This document shows, piece by piece, positions 7,186 through 15,071 of a stretch of DNA of 32,887 bases (the first letter of the stretch is position 1; each line of letters opens with the position of its first letter). The position numbers were made by a program, and so were the translations under genes. The notes under the pieces were generated by a model. That model worked only from the letters and a program-made list of their open reading frames with translations. It was not told the origin of the DNA and ran no database searches. This DNA is from Gammaproteobacteria bacterium (GTDB lineage Bacteria; Pseudomonadota; Gammaproteobacteria; Steroidobacterales; XN24): positions 1,860,033 through 1,892,919 of the forward strand of contig CP070833.1 in the NCBI GenBank assembly GCA_020341735.1, written 5' to 3'.

Positions 7186-8304
7186 GTGAGCGCAGCGAGC
7201 ACACCTGACACCACAGCTACGCTTGCCCAGCGCCGGGCCTTGCGGCTGGCGGCAGGCACGACCCTGGCGCTGTTGTTCGGCGAGTGGGCGGGATGGAGTG
7301 CCGCCTACCTGTCAGCCGTGCTCGCCGCTACGATCCTGGCCCTCCCGTTTCCGGCCCCAACCCTGAGGGCCGGTTTGTCGTTCGTGTTGATGCTGGCCGT
7401 GGCCCTGGGTACTGGCCTGCTGCTGCTGGTACCCATCCACAAGTGGCCGTTCGCCGGCGTGATACTCATCGGACTGGGGCTATTCAGCATATTCCATTAC
7501 GCGACCCGCGGCGGGAGCCCCATCATCTCCGGATTCATGGGAATCGGACTGGCTGTCGTCCCGGCACTGGGTTCGGAGTCCGTCGCCGCCGCGGTGATGA
7601 TCACGGCGTCACTGATCAAATCCGGCGCAGCCTGCATGCTCTTCGTCTGGATCGCGTACGCCATCTTCCCGGAGCCACCGGAGACCGCCGCGCAGATCGC
7701 CGCCATGCGGGCGGCCAAGGCGGCGGCGCCGAAGCCGGATCCCCGACAGGCCATACTCGCAGCCCTGCGGGCGCTGTTCGTGACGTTCCCGGTGCTGCTG
7801 TATTTCCTCATGGTTCCGGACACATCAAAACTTATGGTCATCCTGATCAAGTCCATGACGCTGGGTCAGCAGGCTAACGTTGGCGGCAGCGCCCAGGCCG
7901 CCCGATCCATGTTGCTGTCCACGCTGATCGGCGGCTTGGCGGCTCTGTTGATCTGGGGCACGTTGCGTATCTGGCCCTCGCTGGTCATCTATGTGCTGGG
8001 TATCCTCATCGCCTCCCTGGTCCTCGGGCGGCGTGTGTTTGCCGGCAAGGGGCTCGCCTCTGACGGTCCTATGTGGTCCTACGCTCTGGTCACGCTCCTG
8101 GTCATCCTCGGGCCTGCGGTGGCTCCCTCGCCGAGTGCCAACTTCCAGTTCAGCCTGCGGATCTTCCTCATGCTGGTGGTCACCGTCTATGGCATTGGCG
8201 CCATGTTCCTGTTCGATCTTTTCACCGGACAACGCAAGCGCAACACAGTCTCCAACCCGGGTGCGGCAGATAGCGAGTCCGCGTCGCCGCAGACGGCTGG
8301 CTAG
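7186..8304 (+). CDS. DUF2955 (FUSC-like) inner-membrane protein, probable efflux pump
   Basis: A 372-residue polytopic membrane protein with GTG start. Hydrophobic segments occur in two clusters (about residues 18-155 and 195-345), separated by a charged Ala/Pro/Lys linker (PPETAAQIAAMRAAKAA onwards). This layout is that of the DUF2955 branch of the fusaric-acid-resistance/aromatic-acid exporter superfamily, half the size of AaeB. Recognisable stretches are LAAGTTLALLFGEWAGW, SPIISGFMGIGLAVVP and a C-terminal VTVYGIGAMFLFDLF. With the HlyD adaptor and NodT channel it would make a complete exporter; the substrate cannot be told from sequence. The last four bases overlap the convergent aspartyl-protease gene (8301-8304). 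Confidence 0.8.
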   Translation: MSAASTPDTTATLAQRRALRLAAGTTLALLFGEWAGWSAAYLSAVLAATILALPFPAPTLRAGLSFVLMLAVALGTGLLLLVPIHKWPFAGVILIGLGLFSIFHYATRGGSPIISGFMGIGLAVVPALGSESVAAAVMITASLIKSGAACMLFVWIAYAIFPEPPETAAQIAAMRAAKAAAPKPDPRQAILAALRALFVTFPVLLYFLMVPDTSKLMVILIKSMTLGQQANVGGSAQAARSMLLSTLIGGLAALLIWGTLRIWPSLVIYVLGILIASLVLGRRVFAGKGLASDGPMWSYALVTLLVILGPAVAPSPSANFQFSLRIFLMLVVTVYGIGAMFLFDLFTGQRKRNTVSNPGAADSESASPQTAG

Positions 8305-9215
8305 AGGTACAGCCGCCGGGCGGCATAGTCTATCCCCACGCGACGGCCTTGCAGTAGGTTCGTTCCTATCAACATGATCGGTTCGTTTGCTGCTCCGACG
8401 CTGGAGAATACGCTCAGGTCCCTGACCTCGAGGGGCGAGTCGTTTTTCAGCGCGGTTTCTCCCAGCCAGACAGAGACTTCGTCTATGGTCCCCAGGAGGC
8501 TGTGCCCGCTTTCATCTCCACCCGCAAGGGCTTCCCGTGCTGGTAATTCCACACCCAGGGCTCGTGCCCCTGCAGAGTTGATGATGCTGCGGCCCGAACC
8601 CGTGTCGAGGATCGCCTTTATCAATTGTCCATTGATCGCGACGTGCAGGTAGATCAGCTTTCCGCGACCGTCTTCGATGTCTACTGACGTTGCGAATGCA
8701 TCAGCTGATTCCGACAGACTGCCATGTTGCAGAAGAGTGGCCTCGAATTCAGCCAGATCGATCACGACATCAAATTGGTCGAGGTGGTTATTTCCGACGA
8801 TGCCGTCGAGCATCATGTCCGGACCGTTGACGTGCGACAAATCCATAACAACGGCCTGACCCTCACCGATGGCCGTCTCGCCGAGCTGGATAGAGTCGAG
8901 TCTCACAAGCTCCACGCTGGAGGCCGAGTGAGCGCCGACAGCGTGCGCGGACTCGCCACGCTCCAGCGTGTCGATCTGATCGGCGAACTCCGGCGTGATC
9001 ACCGTGCTCGAGGCGCCGGTGTCCAGGGCAAATGTTCCCTGGACACTGCCGTTGACAATGACCGGGGTCAGCAGGTGTCCTCGCGGCCCCATGGTGAAAT
9101 CGAGTTGCGTGACAGAGCGATCGGCGAGCGCCTGCATCGAGAACTGGCAGAGAAGGCCGAACAGGATCGGCCCAAGGATCGACGGCCTCAGCCGACGGTC
9201 AGGGATCGTGCGCAT
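8301..9215 (-). CDS. Secreted tandem retropepsin-like aspartyl protease
   Basis: 304 residues. The N-terminus is a signal peptide (hydrophobic 12-29, cleavage probably after ALA at 29-31), so the mature protein is periplasmic. Two aspartic-protease half-domains are visible. The first has FALDTGASST (Asp65-Thr-Gly) and DGIVGNNHL (about 137-145); the second has AILDTGSGRS (Asp204-Thr-Gly) and a C-terminal IMLIGTNLL plus GIDYAARRLYL. Each half is retropepsin-like with the D-T/S-G signature, so one chain could form a pepsin-like pseudo-dimer active site from two halves. The substrate is unknown. Start support is GGGAG five bases before the ATG. It is convergent with the efflux operon and divergent from lemA. 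Confidence 0.85.
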   Translation of the reverse strand: MRTIPDRRLRPSILGPILFGLLCQFSMQALADRSVTQLDFTMGPRGHLLTPVIVNGSVQGTFALDTGASSTVITPEFADQIDTLERGESAHAVGAHSASSVELVRLDSIQLGETAIGEGQAVVMDLSHVNGPDMMLDGIVGNNHLDQFDVVIDLAEFEATLLQHGSLSESADAFATSVDIEDGRGKLIYLHVAINGQLIKAILDTGSGRSIINSAGARALGVELPAREALAGGDESGHSLLGTIDEVSVWLGETALKNDSPLEVRDLSVFSSVGAANEPIMLIGTNLLQGRRVGIDYAARRLYL

Positions 9216-9335
9216 GATTACTCCCGGGAGTGGTTTCCCTGACTAAGATGCCGCAGGCCGACAAACCGTCGCAGCGCGCCGTTCTATCCGTTGCCCGGTA
9301 TACTCATCGCTGCCCACCGAAGAGGACGGCGCGGA

Positions 9336-9893
9336 ATGACCGGAACAATCCTCCTGATCATTTTCGGACTGCTCATTGTCTTCGCGATCCTGATTTTCAA
9401 CCGACTGATACGCGAGCGGAATCAGGTGCGATCCGCCTGGAGCGACATCGACGTTCAACTGACCCGACGCCATGATCTGGTGCCGCGTCTGGTAGAGGCG
9501 GTCAAGGCTTACGCCGCTTACGAGAAAGCCACGCTGACCGCGGTCACCGAGATGCGTACCCGCAGCGAGCGTGCGCAGAGACTTGGCGAAAGGGCGCGCC
9601 TCGAGGACGAGATGGAGGCCGGTCTGCATAGGCTGATCGCGTTGGCCGAGGAGTACCCTGACCTAAAGGCGGACGAAAATTTCCTGGACCTGCAGGCCCG
9701 GCTCGTCGAGGTCGAGGATCATCTCCAGTACGCGCGGCGTTTCTACAATGGTGCCGTCAGGATTTACAACACCAGGGTCGAGACGGTCCCGGACGTACTG
9801 GTGGCTCGTCCGTTTAGATTCCTCCCAGCCGAATTTTTCGAGCCGGACGGTGAACATGCCCGGGCGACACCGCGGGTCGAGATGAGCGTATGA
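9336..9893 (+). CDS. LemA family protein
   Basis: A 185-residue membrane-anchored protein. A single N-terminal membrane helix (ILLIIFGLLIVFAILIF, about 4-20) is followed by the family signature RNQVRSAWSDIDVQLTRRHD and LVPRLVEAVKAYAAYEK, and a helical coiled domain ending YNGAVRIYNTRVETVPD. LemA proteins have a helical-bundle periplasmic or extracytosolic domain of unclear biochemical role. The ATG at 9336 is chosen because it begins directly at the membrane helix and has GAGG about 10 bases upstream; an in-frame extension to 9291 adds only a basic tail. Its stop overlaps the start of the DUF2207 gene (ATGA, 9890-9893), showing translational coupling and a shared role. Confidence 0.93.
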   Translation: MTGTILLIIFGLLIVFAILIFNRLIRERNQVRSAWSDIDVQLTRRHDLVPRLVEAVKAYAAYEKATLTAVTEMRTRSERAQRLGERARLEDEMEAGLHRLIALAEEYPDLKADENFLDLQARLVEVEDHLQYARRFYNGAVRIYNTRVETVPDVLVARPFRFLPAEFFEPDGEHARATPRVEMSV

Positions 9894-11596
9894 GGTCCGT
9901 GCGTATCCGGAACCTGGCCGGTTTCGTCCTCGTGGTCGGAAGTTTCTTCGCGGTCGGGGCGGCGTTGGGCGATGAGCGCATACTGGCGTACCAGAGTGAT
10001 ATCAGGATCAACGTCGACGGCAGCATGACTGTCGTCGAGCAGATCCGGGTCCGGGCGGAAGGCGTCAACATCCGTAGGGGTATCTATCGGGATTTTCCAA
10101 CCGACTACAAGGATCGGTTCGGAAACCGTTATCGGGTCGACTTTGAGGTCGTCTCCGTCACCCGCGATGGCATGCCCGAGACCTGGAAGGCGGAGAAATA
10201 CGCCAATGGCGTGCGTGTCTACGCCGGGCGGTCTGACGTTTATCTCGATCCCGACGTGTACGTATACGCTATCACTTACAGAACCAACCGCCAGCTCGGT
10301 TTCTTTCCGAAACACGACGAGCTTTACTGGAATGTGACGGGGAACGGCTGGGCATTCCCGATCGATAGTGCCCGCGCTGTGGTTACCCTGCCGGAGGGTA
10401 TATCGGGAGAAGGCGTGGAGGCGGCGGCCTATACCGGTGTTGCAGGCAGTACGGCACGCAACGCCGTGAGCGAGGTCACCGTGGGCCAGGTTGTTATCGA
10501 AACGCTCAGGCCAATGCGTCCGCAGGAAGGCCTTACTATCGTGTTGGGCTGGCCCAAGGGTCATGTCATCGAGCCGGATCACTGGCAGAAACTGAGGTGG
10601 CTGCTCAGAGACAACCGCGGCCTGCTCATCGCGCTGGCCGGGTTCGGACTGATCATCGCCTATCTGTATTTTGCCTGGCTGCGCTACGGGCGCGACCCGG
10701 AACCCGGTGTGGTCTTTCCTCATTACGAGCCGCCGCAGGGGTTCTCGCCGGCTTCGGCGCGCTTTATACGAGAGATGGGTTACGACGATCGGACGTTCAC
10801 GGCAGCCGTCGTCAATCTCGCGGTCAATGGCCACCTGGAGATCAGCGAACGGCACGGTGAATACGCGCTCCGGAAGCTCCCGGGCGACCCCGAGGCGCTC
10901 GCGGCTGGCGAGAGGGCGCTGTTAACGCAGCTGTTCAGCAAGGGGCCGGTGATTGAACTGGACGACGCCAATCACAGGACCATCGGCGGCGCTCGCAAGG
11001 CTCATCGACGCGCATTGCGACTGGACTATGAGAAGGTCTACTTCTACACGAATTCCGCGCTTCTCATCCCGGCAGGCGTCATGACCTTGGTGACTGGTGG
11101 GCTGGTCGTGTTGTCAGGAGGTGTGAGTCCGGCGGCCATCGTGATTATCGCGCTCATATGCGTTGGCCTCGTAGCGTTCCATTTCCTTCTGAAGGCCGCC
11201 ACACCCAAGGGGCGGCAACTGATGGACAGACTGGATGGATTTCGCCTGTTCCTTGACGTGGCGGAGCGGGAAGAACTTGACCTCAGGAATCCCCCGGACC
11301 GGACTCCGGAATTGTTTGAGCGTTACCTGCCCTTCGCGCTGGCGCTTGGCGTGGAACAGTCCTGGACGGAGCAGTTCGCTGAGGTGTTTGCCGGGCTGGG
11401 TCGCGACGGACAGGGCTACTCCCCGAGGTGGTACCGGGGAGATTTCAGTACGGAACGGGTCGGGACTTTCGCCTCGAGCGTCGGCAGCTCTCTTACCTCA
11501 GCCATCGCTTCGTCTGCCACGCCGCCGGGATCGTCTTCCGGCGGCGGGGGATTTTCCGGTGGTGGGGGCGGTGGTGGTGGCGGCGGCGGTTGGTAG
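9890..11596 (+). CDS. DUF2207 domain-containing membrane protein
   Basis: 568 residues. A signal peptide or membrane anchor is at about 10-28. The extracytosolic DUF2207 beta-rich domain follows (ERILAYQSDIRINVDGSMTV, RGIYRDFPTDY, KHDELYWNVTGNGW). A membrane helix lies at about 244-264, followed by WLRYGRDPEPG and a cytosolic helical region. Two more helices lie at about 389-432, and then the family motif GFRLFLDVAEREEL. The tail is glycine-rich (GGGFSGGGG, then a run of glycines ending in Trp), as in many DUF2207 proteins. The family commonly neighbours lemA; function is not established, and a membrane-stress or assembly role has been suggested for some relatives. The 4-bp overlap with lemA indicates co-translation. 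The same transcript may continue to the caspase-fold gene 70 bp downstream. Confidence 0.9.
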   Translation: MRSVRIRNLAGFVLVVGSFFAVGAALGDERILAYQSDIRINVDGSMTVVEQIRVRAEGVNIRRGIYRDFPTDYKDRFGNRYRVDFEVVSVTRDGMPETWKAEKYANGVRVYAGRSDVYLDPDVYVYAITYRTNRQLGFFPKHDELYWNVTGNGWAFPIDSARAVVTLPEGISGEGVEAAAYTGVAGSTARNAVSEVTVGQVVIETLRPMRPQEGLTIVLGWPKGHVIEPDHWQKLRWLLRDNRGLLIALAGFGLIIAYLYFAWLRYGRDPEPGVVFPHYEPPQGFSPASARFIREMGYDDRTFTAAVVNLAVNGHLEISERHGEYALRKLPGDPEALAAGERALLTQLFSKGPVIELDDANHRTIGGARKAHRRALRLDYEKVYFYTNSALLIPAGVMTLVTGGLVVLSGGVSPAAIVIIALICVGLVAFHFLLKAATPKGRQLMDRLDGFRLFLDVAEREELDLRNPPDRTPELFERYLPFALALGVEQSWTEQFAEVFAGLGRDGQGYSPRWYRGDFSTERVGTFASSVGSSLTSAIASSATPPGSSSGGGGFSGGGGGGGGGGGW

Positions 11597-11666
11597 CGCC
11601 AGACTCCACGGAAGCGAGAATTCCCGGGATTTGCATTATGCTGCCGGCTGCGGCGGATTGACGGGG

Positions 11667-13805
11667 ATGGCGATGCGCGGGCTGAGGCTGCTTCTGGAAG
11701 AGATGACGGGACGACTTGCGGTGATCACCGTTGCCGTCCTCTGTTGCCCCATCGCCGTCAACGCCCAGGAGAACGGCGTCCGCCGGGCCCTTCTGATCGG
11801 TGTCGGGGACTACCTCGTCAACGAGCCGGAATCGAGTGCTTCATCCGGTGTTGCGCCGCTGTCCGATTTGCAAGGTCCGCCGAACGACGTGCGGCTGCTG
11901 GCGCGAGTATTGACCACGCGGTTCGGCTTCGATGCGGGCGATATTGTCACGCTCGTCGACTCACAGGCGAGTCGCCAGGCGGTCATCGCCGCTTTGGAAA
12001 ATATCGTCGCGGACGCCGGACCCGAGGACATCGTCTATATCCACTTCTCGGGTTATGGTGCGACCGTCAAAGATCAGAACGGCGACGAGGCAGATGGCTG
12101 GGATGATAGCCTCCTTGCCTACGATGCCCGGACAGAAGGCGTTGCCGACATCACTGATGACGAGTTGCACGAAATACTCCTGCGGTTGAAAACGCCAAAA
12201 GCGCTGGTCGTGCTGGATGCCGGCCACACGCCCATGCCGACGGTCAAAGACAGCGATGTCGTTGTGAGGGCGGCCGGGCAGGATAGCCGGGTTGACCTGT
12301 ACGCGAATACCGACGGCGGATCGGTCGCCCATACACAGGCTGGTCAGTATATCTTGATAGGTGGTGCCGTCCCGGGTCAGTTTGCGCTGGACGCGCGCAT
12401 CAGCGGCGAGCGATGGTTCGGTTGGTTCTCATGGTCGTTCGCCCATGCGCTGTCGCGCGGCGATCGCGGCGAATCCGCCTGGCAGATTCACCAGCGTGCA
12501 CAGAGAGTGATGGACGGTCTGGGCGATCGCCTCGGGCTGCGCTCTGCTGCCGCGCTGTTACGGGCGCCGCCTGGCACGGGGGACCGACCACTCCTCGGCG
12601 GCGACGAGTTGCGTTCAGGTAGCGGCAACGCGGCCAGCCGGGCCTGGGCCGCCGTGCGCCCCCTCGAGGGCGGCAGTGCGATGCTTGAGCAGGGTTCGAT
12701 TCTTGGAGGGTCTCCGGGTTCGGTATGGGCGATCTACGCACCAGGCACAACGGAGTTCGCGAGATCCGAGATACTCGCTACGGCCGAAGTCACTGGCGAG
12801 CGAGGCTACGACGCGATCGTCAGGATCGACGGTGGCGAGAGTGTCCCGGAAAGCAGCCGGGCGATATTGCTGGCGCCGGCGCCGCCCGCCCTGCCGCCTA
12901 AGGTGGTCGTATGGGCGCACCGTGTCGCCCCTGAGCTGCGATCTGCGATGCAGGCAGAAGTCGGGGCCCGCGCACGCGGCTGGGTCGAGTTCGCCGAGTC
13001 CGGTCGAGGTGCGAGATTCGTCGTCAACCTCGACGATCGGGGCTGCCGCGTCTACGGACCCGGGGGGCTGCAGCAGATCGCCAGGTTCGAGGCCACCGAT
13101 TTGACCGACACCTGGGCCAGGCTCGCCCACCTATTTGAGCGTTCAGCGAAACTGGCACACCTGCAGGCGCTCGATAATCCCTCCGGCACAATAGCGCTGG
13201 ATGTGCGGGTAGTTCCGATCGACGTAGACGGCATGCCGCGCCTGCAGCGGGTGCCGGGGGCTCAGGACATACCGACCTTCCGGGTCCGTGAGCCCGGCGA
13301 ACCTCGGGCGCCCGACAACAGCCTGCTGTTGAGGATCCGGGCAGGCCAGGACGCCTACATCACCGTCGTAGACGTGGGACCGGATGGCTCCGTCGTCCCG
13401 CTTTTCCCGAATCCGGTCAGCGAGCAGCGGGATTTCTACCGCGATGGTCGCATCCCGGGTGGCCAGGAGATCAGGATCCCGGACTCGCTGACCAGCGGCT
13501 CCGCCGGCTTTTTTATTGATTACGAACCGCCGCTGGGCCATGACACCCTGCGGGTGTTTGCGGCGCGTGACCTGCTCACGGCGGAGCGTATCCGCGATTA
13601 CCTGGCCCGCTATGTCGCCTGGACCGAAGGCGAGGGCGCGTTGCCGGATTTCGCCGAACCGTTCCTGCCTATCGAAGGAGGGCAGGATGAAAACGTCGGC
13701 ACGGCGCTGACCGGTTTCGGTCTGCCGGCGGGTGCAAGTCAGATGCCGTCGATGATCGTCGGAGACTGGTCGGCAAGTTCGGTATCTTTCTCGATCCGCG
13801 ACTGA
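11667..13805 (+). CDS. Secreted caspase-fold protein with DUF4384, catalytic dyad lost
   Basis: 712 residues from ATG 11667. A signal peptide is evident (RLAVITVAVLCCPIAVNAQ, cleavage near residue 34). ATG 11703 would give a tidier signal peptide, with GGAAG close by. Residues about 37-300 are a peptidase C14/metacaspase-like fold: RRALLIGVGDYL, LQGPPNDVRLLARVL, DIVYIHFSGYG, NGDEADGWDDSLLAYD, DITDDEL and ALVVLDAGHT. The catalytic His of the SGHG motif is Tyr130, and the catalytic Cys of the D-x-C-H motif is Gly186. Residues about 550-635 fit DUF4384 (LLLRIRAGQDAYITVVDV, GSVVPLFPNP). The role is therefore probably non-proteolytic, for example a periplasmic scaffold or inhibitor. It follows the lemA-DUF2207 pair and probably shares its transcript. 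The frame is open far upstream inside DUF2207, but that extension has no start or domain support. Confidence 0.82.
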   Translation: MAMRGLRLLLEEMTGRLAVITVAVLCCPIAVNAQENGVRRALLIGVGDYLVNEPESSASSGVAPLSDLQGPPNDVRLLARVLTTRFGFDAGDIVTLVDSQASRQAVIAALENIVADAGPEDIVYIHFSGYGATVKDQNGDEADGWDDSLLAYDARTEGVADITDDELHEILLRLKTPKALVVLDAGHTPMPTVKDSDVVVRAAGQDSRVDLYANTDGGSVAHTQAGQYILIGGAVPGQFALDARISGERWFGWFSWSFAHALSRGDRGESAWQIHQRAQRVMDGLGDRLGLRSAAALLRAPPGTGDRPLLGGDELRSGSGNAASRAWAAVRPLEGGSAMLEQGSILGGSPGSVWAIYAPGTTEFARSEILATAEVTGERGYDAIVRIDGGESVPESSRAILLAPAPPALPPKVVVWAHRVAPELRSAMQAEVGARARGWVEFAESGRGARFVVNLDDRGCRVYGPGGLQQIARFEATDLTDTWARLAHLFERSAKLAHLQALDNPSGTIALDVRVVPIDVDGMPRLQRVPGAQDIPTFRVREPGEPRAPDNSLLLRIRAGQDAYITVVDVGPDGSVVPLFPNPVSEQRDFYRDGRIPGGQEIRIPDSLTSGSAGFFIDYEPPLGHDTLRVFAARDLLTAERIRDYLARYVAWTEGEGALPDFAEPFLPIEGGQDENVGTALTGFGLPAGASQMPSMIVGDWSASSVSFSIRD

Positions 13806-13951
13806 GCGATCCCTTCTCCATTCCATGTCCCGCCGATCTCAGGTCAGCGGCCCGATAAGTGTCTGCCGTCGCTGGAGGCGCAGGTCGTCAGGTAGATGCA
13901 GTCCAGCCTGACATCGCCCTGACAGCGCCGCGTGCTACGGGGCAGCGCGTC

Positions 13952-15040
13952 TCACGACCGAATGGCAGCAGCGCTGTCGCCGCTTTGATCGCTGATGAGC
14001 CGCTCCAGCTCGTCAAGACTGGTCTCCAGGTGCATTCTCCGGCGGATGATCAACAAGGCAATCCTCTCGAGTAACCAGCGCGGCAGCGGTAGCTCGACTT
14101 TCATCCGCCAGCGCATCCGTGTCACGCCTTCGAGATCCTCCAGGCTGACGGTGGTCAGCAGGTCCAGTCCGCCGCGGGTCAGGCGCACCGTGTAATAGTC
14201 GAAAGGGCGCCAGTCGAGGATGTATTCGATGACATTGAAGGTTGCGCAGTGGTTGCTTGCCTGGGGTCCCGTGCGACCGCCCGGGCGCGTGGTCGCCTCC
14301 CAGTTCGCTGGCGTCCATCGAGTCCGTTTGTCGGGGTCATTGAGCCAGTCCCATACGATCGGTCGCGCAGCTTCCACGTCACGTACGACTTCGGCGTGGG
14401 CGTCCTCTTGTTGAATGAAGAATTGCCGTGTCTCGCACAGTGCCTGATAGCGGGCTCTTAGATCCGTGCTGTGGGTGATAAATGTGCCCAGGCGTTCGTG
14501 ATGCTCCGCACCCTGGTGCATCCCGTCCGACGGTATACCCATCTGCGCCAGGGCCTGCGTCGTGAAGAGCGCGTAGCCATGCCAACCGGTCTGTTCGCTG
14601 ACCTGGTTCTTGAGCAGAGCGTGCACCATATTCACCGAGGATCCCACGGGTCCCGTCTTGCCGGCGAGTTCCTGCAGGATAAACTCACCGTGATGGACGA
14701 CGAACTTGAGATCCAGGCTACCGATCGATCGGCAGGCCTGGCAGGGACAGGTCGCATTCCGGATCATCGTGCGTTGCTGATCTCTGAACGACGCGTAGGT
14801 CGATTCGACCAGTTCTGCGATCAGCTCACCACGGCTGAGCTGTTCGGTGAGCCCGTACACGAAGACCGCGTCACCCTCTACCTCGCAGAATGTCATTGTT
14901 GGCGTCAGACTCTCGAGCAGACCGCCAAGAACCTGCTGCAGGATGGCCTGGGCGTGATCGAGCTCCGTGTCCGCGATGAACGACGTAAAGCCGGAGATGT
15001 CCGCGATTAGGAGATATCCGTTTGTTATCGGTTGTGTCAT
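13952..15040 (-). CDS. DUF2652 cyclase-like protein with C-terminal SRPBCC domain
   Basis: 362 residues, cytosolic. Residues about 8-190 form a cyclase-homology-like domain (DUF2652): LLIADISGFTSFI with Asp14 at the position of a class III cyclase metal ligand, and FCEVEGDAVFVYG with Asp57. A CPCQAC motif (Cys98, Cys100, Cys103) follows, then LKFVVHHGEF and GSSVNMVHALLKN. Residues about 215-350 look like an SRPBCC/START-like domain (VWDWLNDPDKRTRW, FDYYTVRLTRGG, GVTRMRWRMKVELP). Catalytic activity is doubtful because the substrate-binding residues of true cyclases are not obvious. It follows the GNAT gene by 31 bp on the same strand, so the two are probably co-transcribed. Confidence 0.82.
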   Translation of the reverse strand: MTQPITNGYLLIADISGFTSFIADTELDHAQAILQQVLGGLLESLTPTMTFCEVEGDAVFVYGLTEQLSRGELIAELVESTYASFRDQQRTMIRNATCPCQACRSIGSLDLKFVVHHGEFILQELAGKTGPVGSSVNMVHALLKNQVSEQTGWHGYALFTTQALAQMGIPSDGMHQGAEHHERLGTFITHSTDLRARYQALCETRQFFIQQEDAHAEVVRDVEAARPIVWDWLNDPDKRTRWTPANWEATTRPGGRTGPQASNHCATFNVIEYILDWRPFDYYTVRLTRGGLDLLTTVSLEDLEGVTRMRWRMKVELPLPRWLLERIALLIIRRRMHLETSLDELERLISDQSGDSAAAIRS

Positions 15041-15071
15041 GGCCCTTTGACTCTCTTGCCTACCACGTCGA

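Noticed and set aside
5757..7259. A 500-residue open frame on the minus strand across the efflux operon
   Set aside because: It is antisense to the clear HlyD adaptor and the NodT end. Its composition is that of a GC-rich shadow frame and no domain is visible.
9220..9231. Palindrome ACTCCCGGGAGT before the aspartyl protease gene
   Set aside because: It contains the gene's own Shine-Dalgarno, has no loop room for a hairpin, and no promoter geometry supports an operator.
9299..9304. TATACT as a -10 box for lemA
   Set aside because: No -35 hexamer at 16-18 bp and no extended -10; too weak to list as a promoter.
11540..11596. GGC/GGT-rich tandem run at the end of DUF2207
   Set aside because: It encodes the glycine-rich tail common in this family; it is low-complexity coding sequence, not a separate repeat element.
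11235..11666. An extra 144 residues in frame with the caspase-fold gene
   Set aside because: The stretch lies inside DUF2207 in another frame, and a proper signal peptide begins downstream at 11667/11703.
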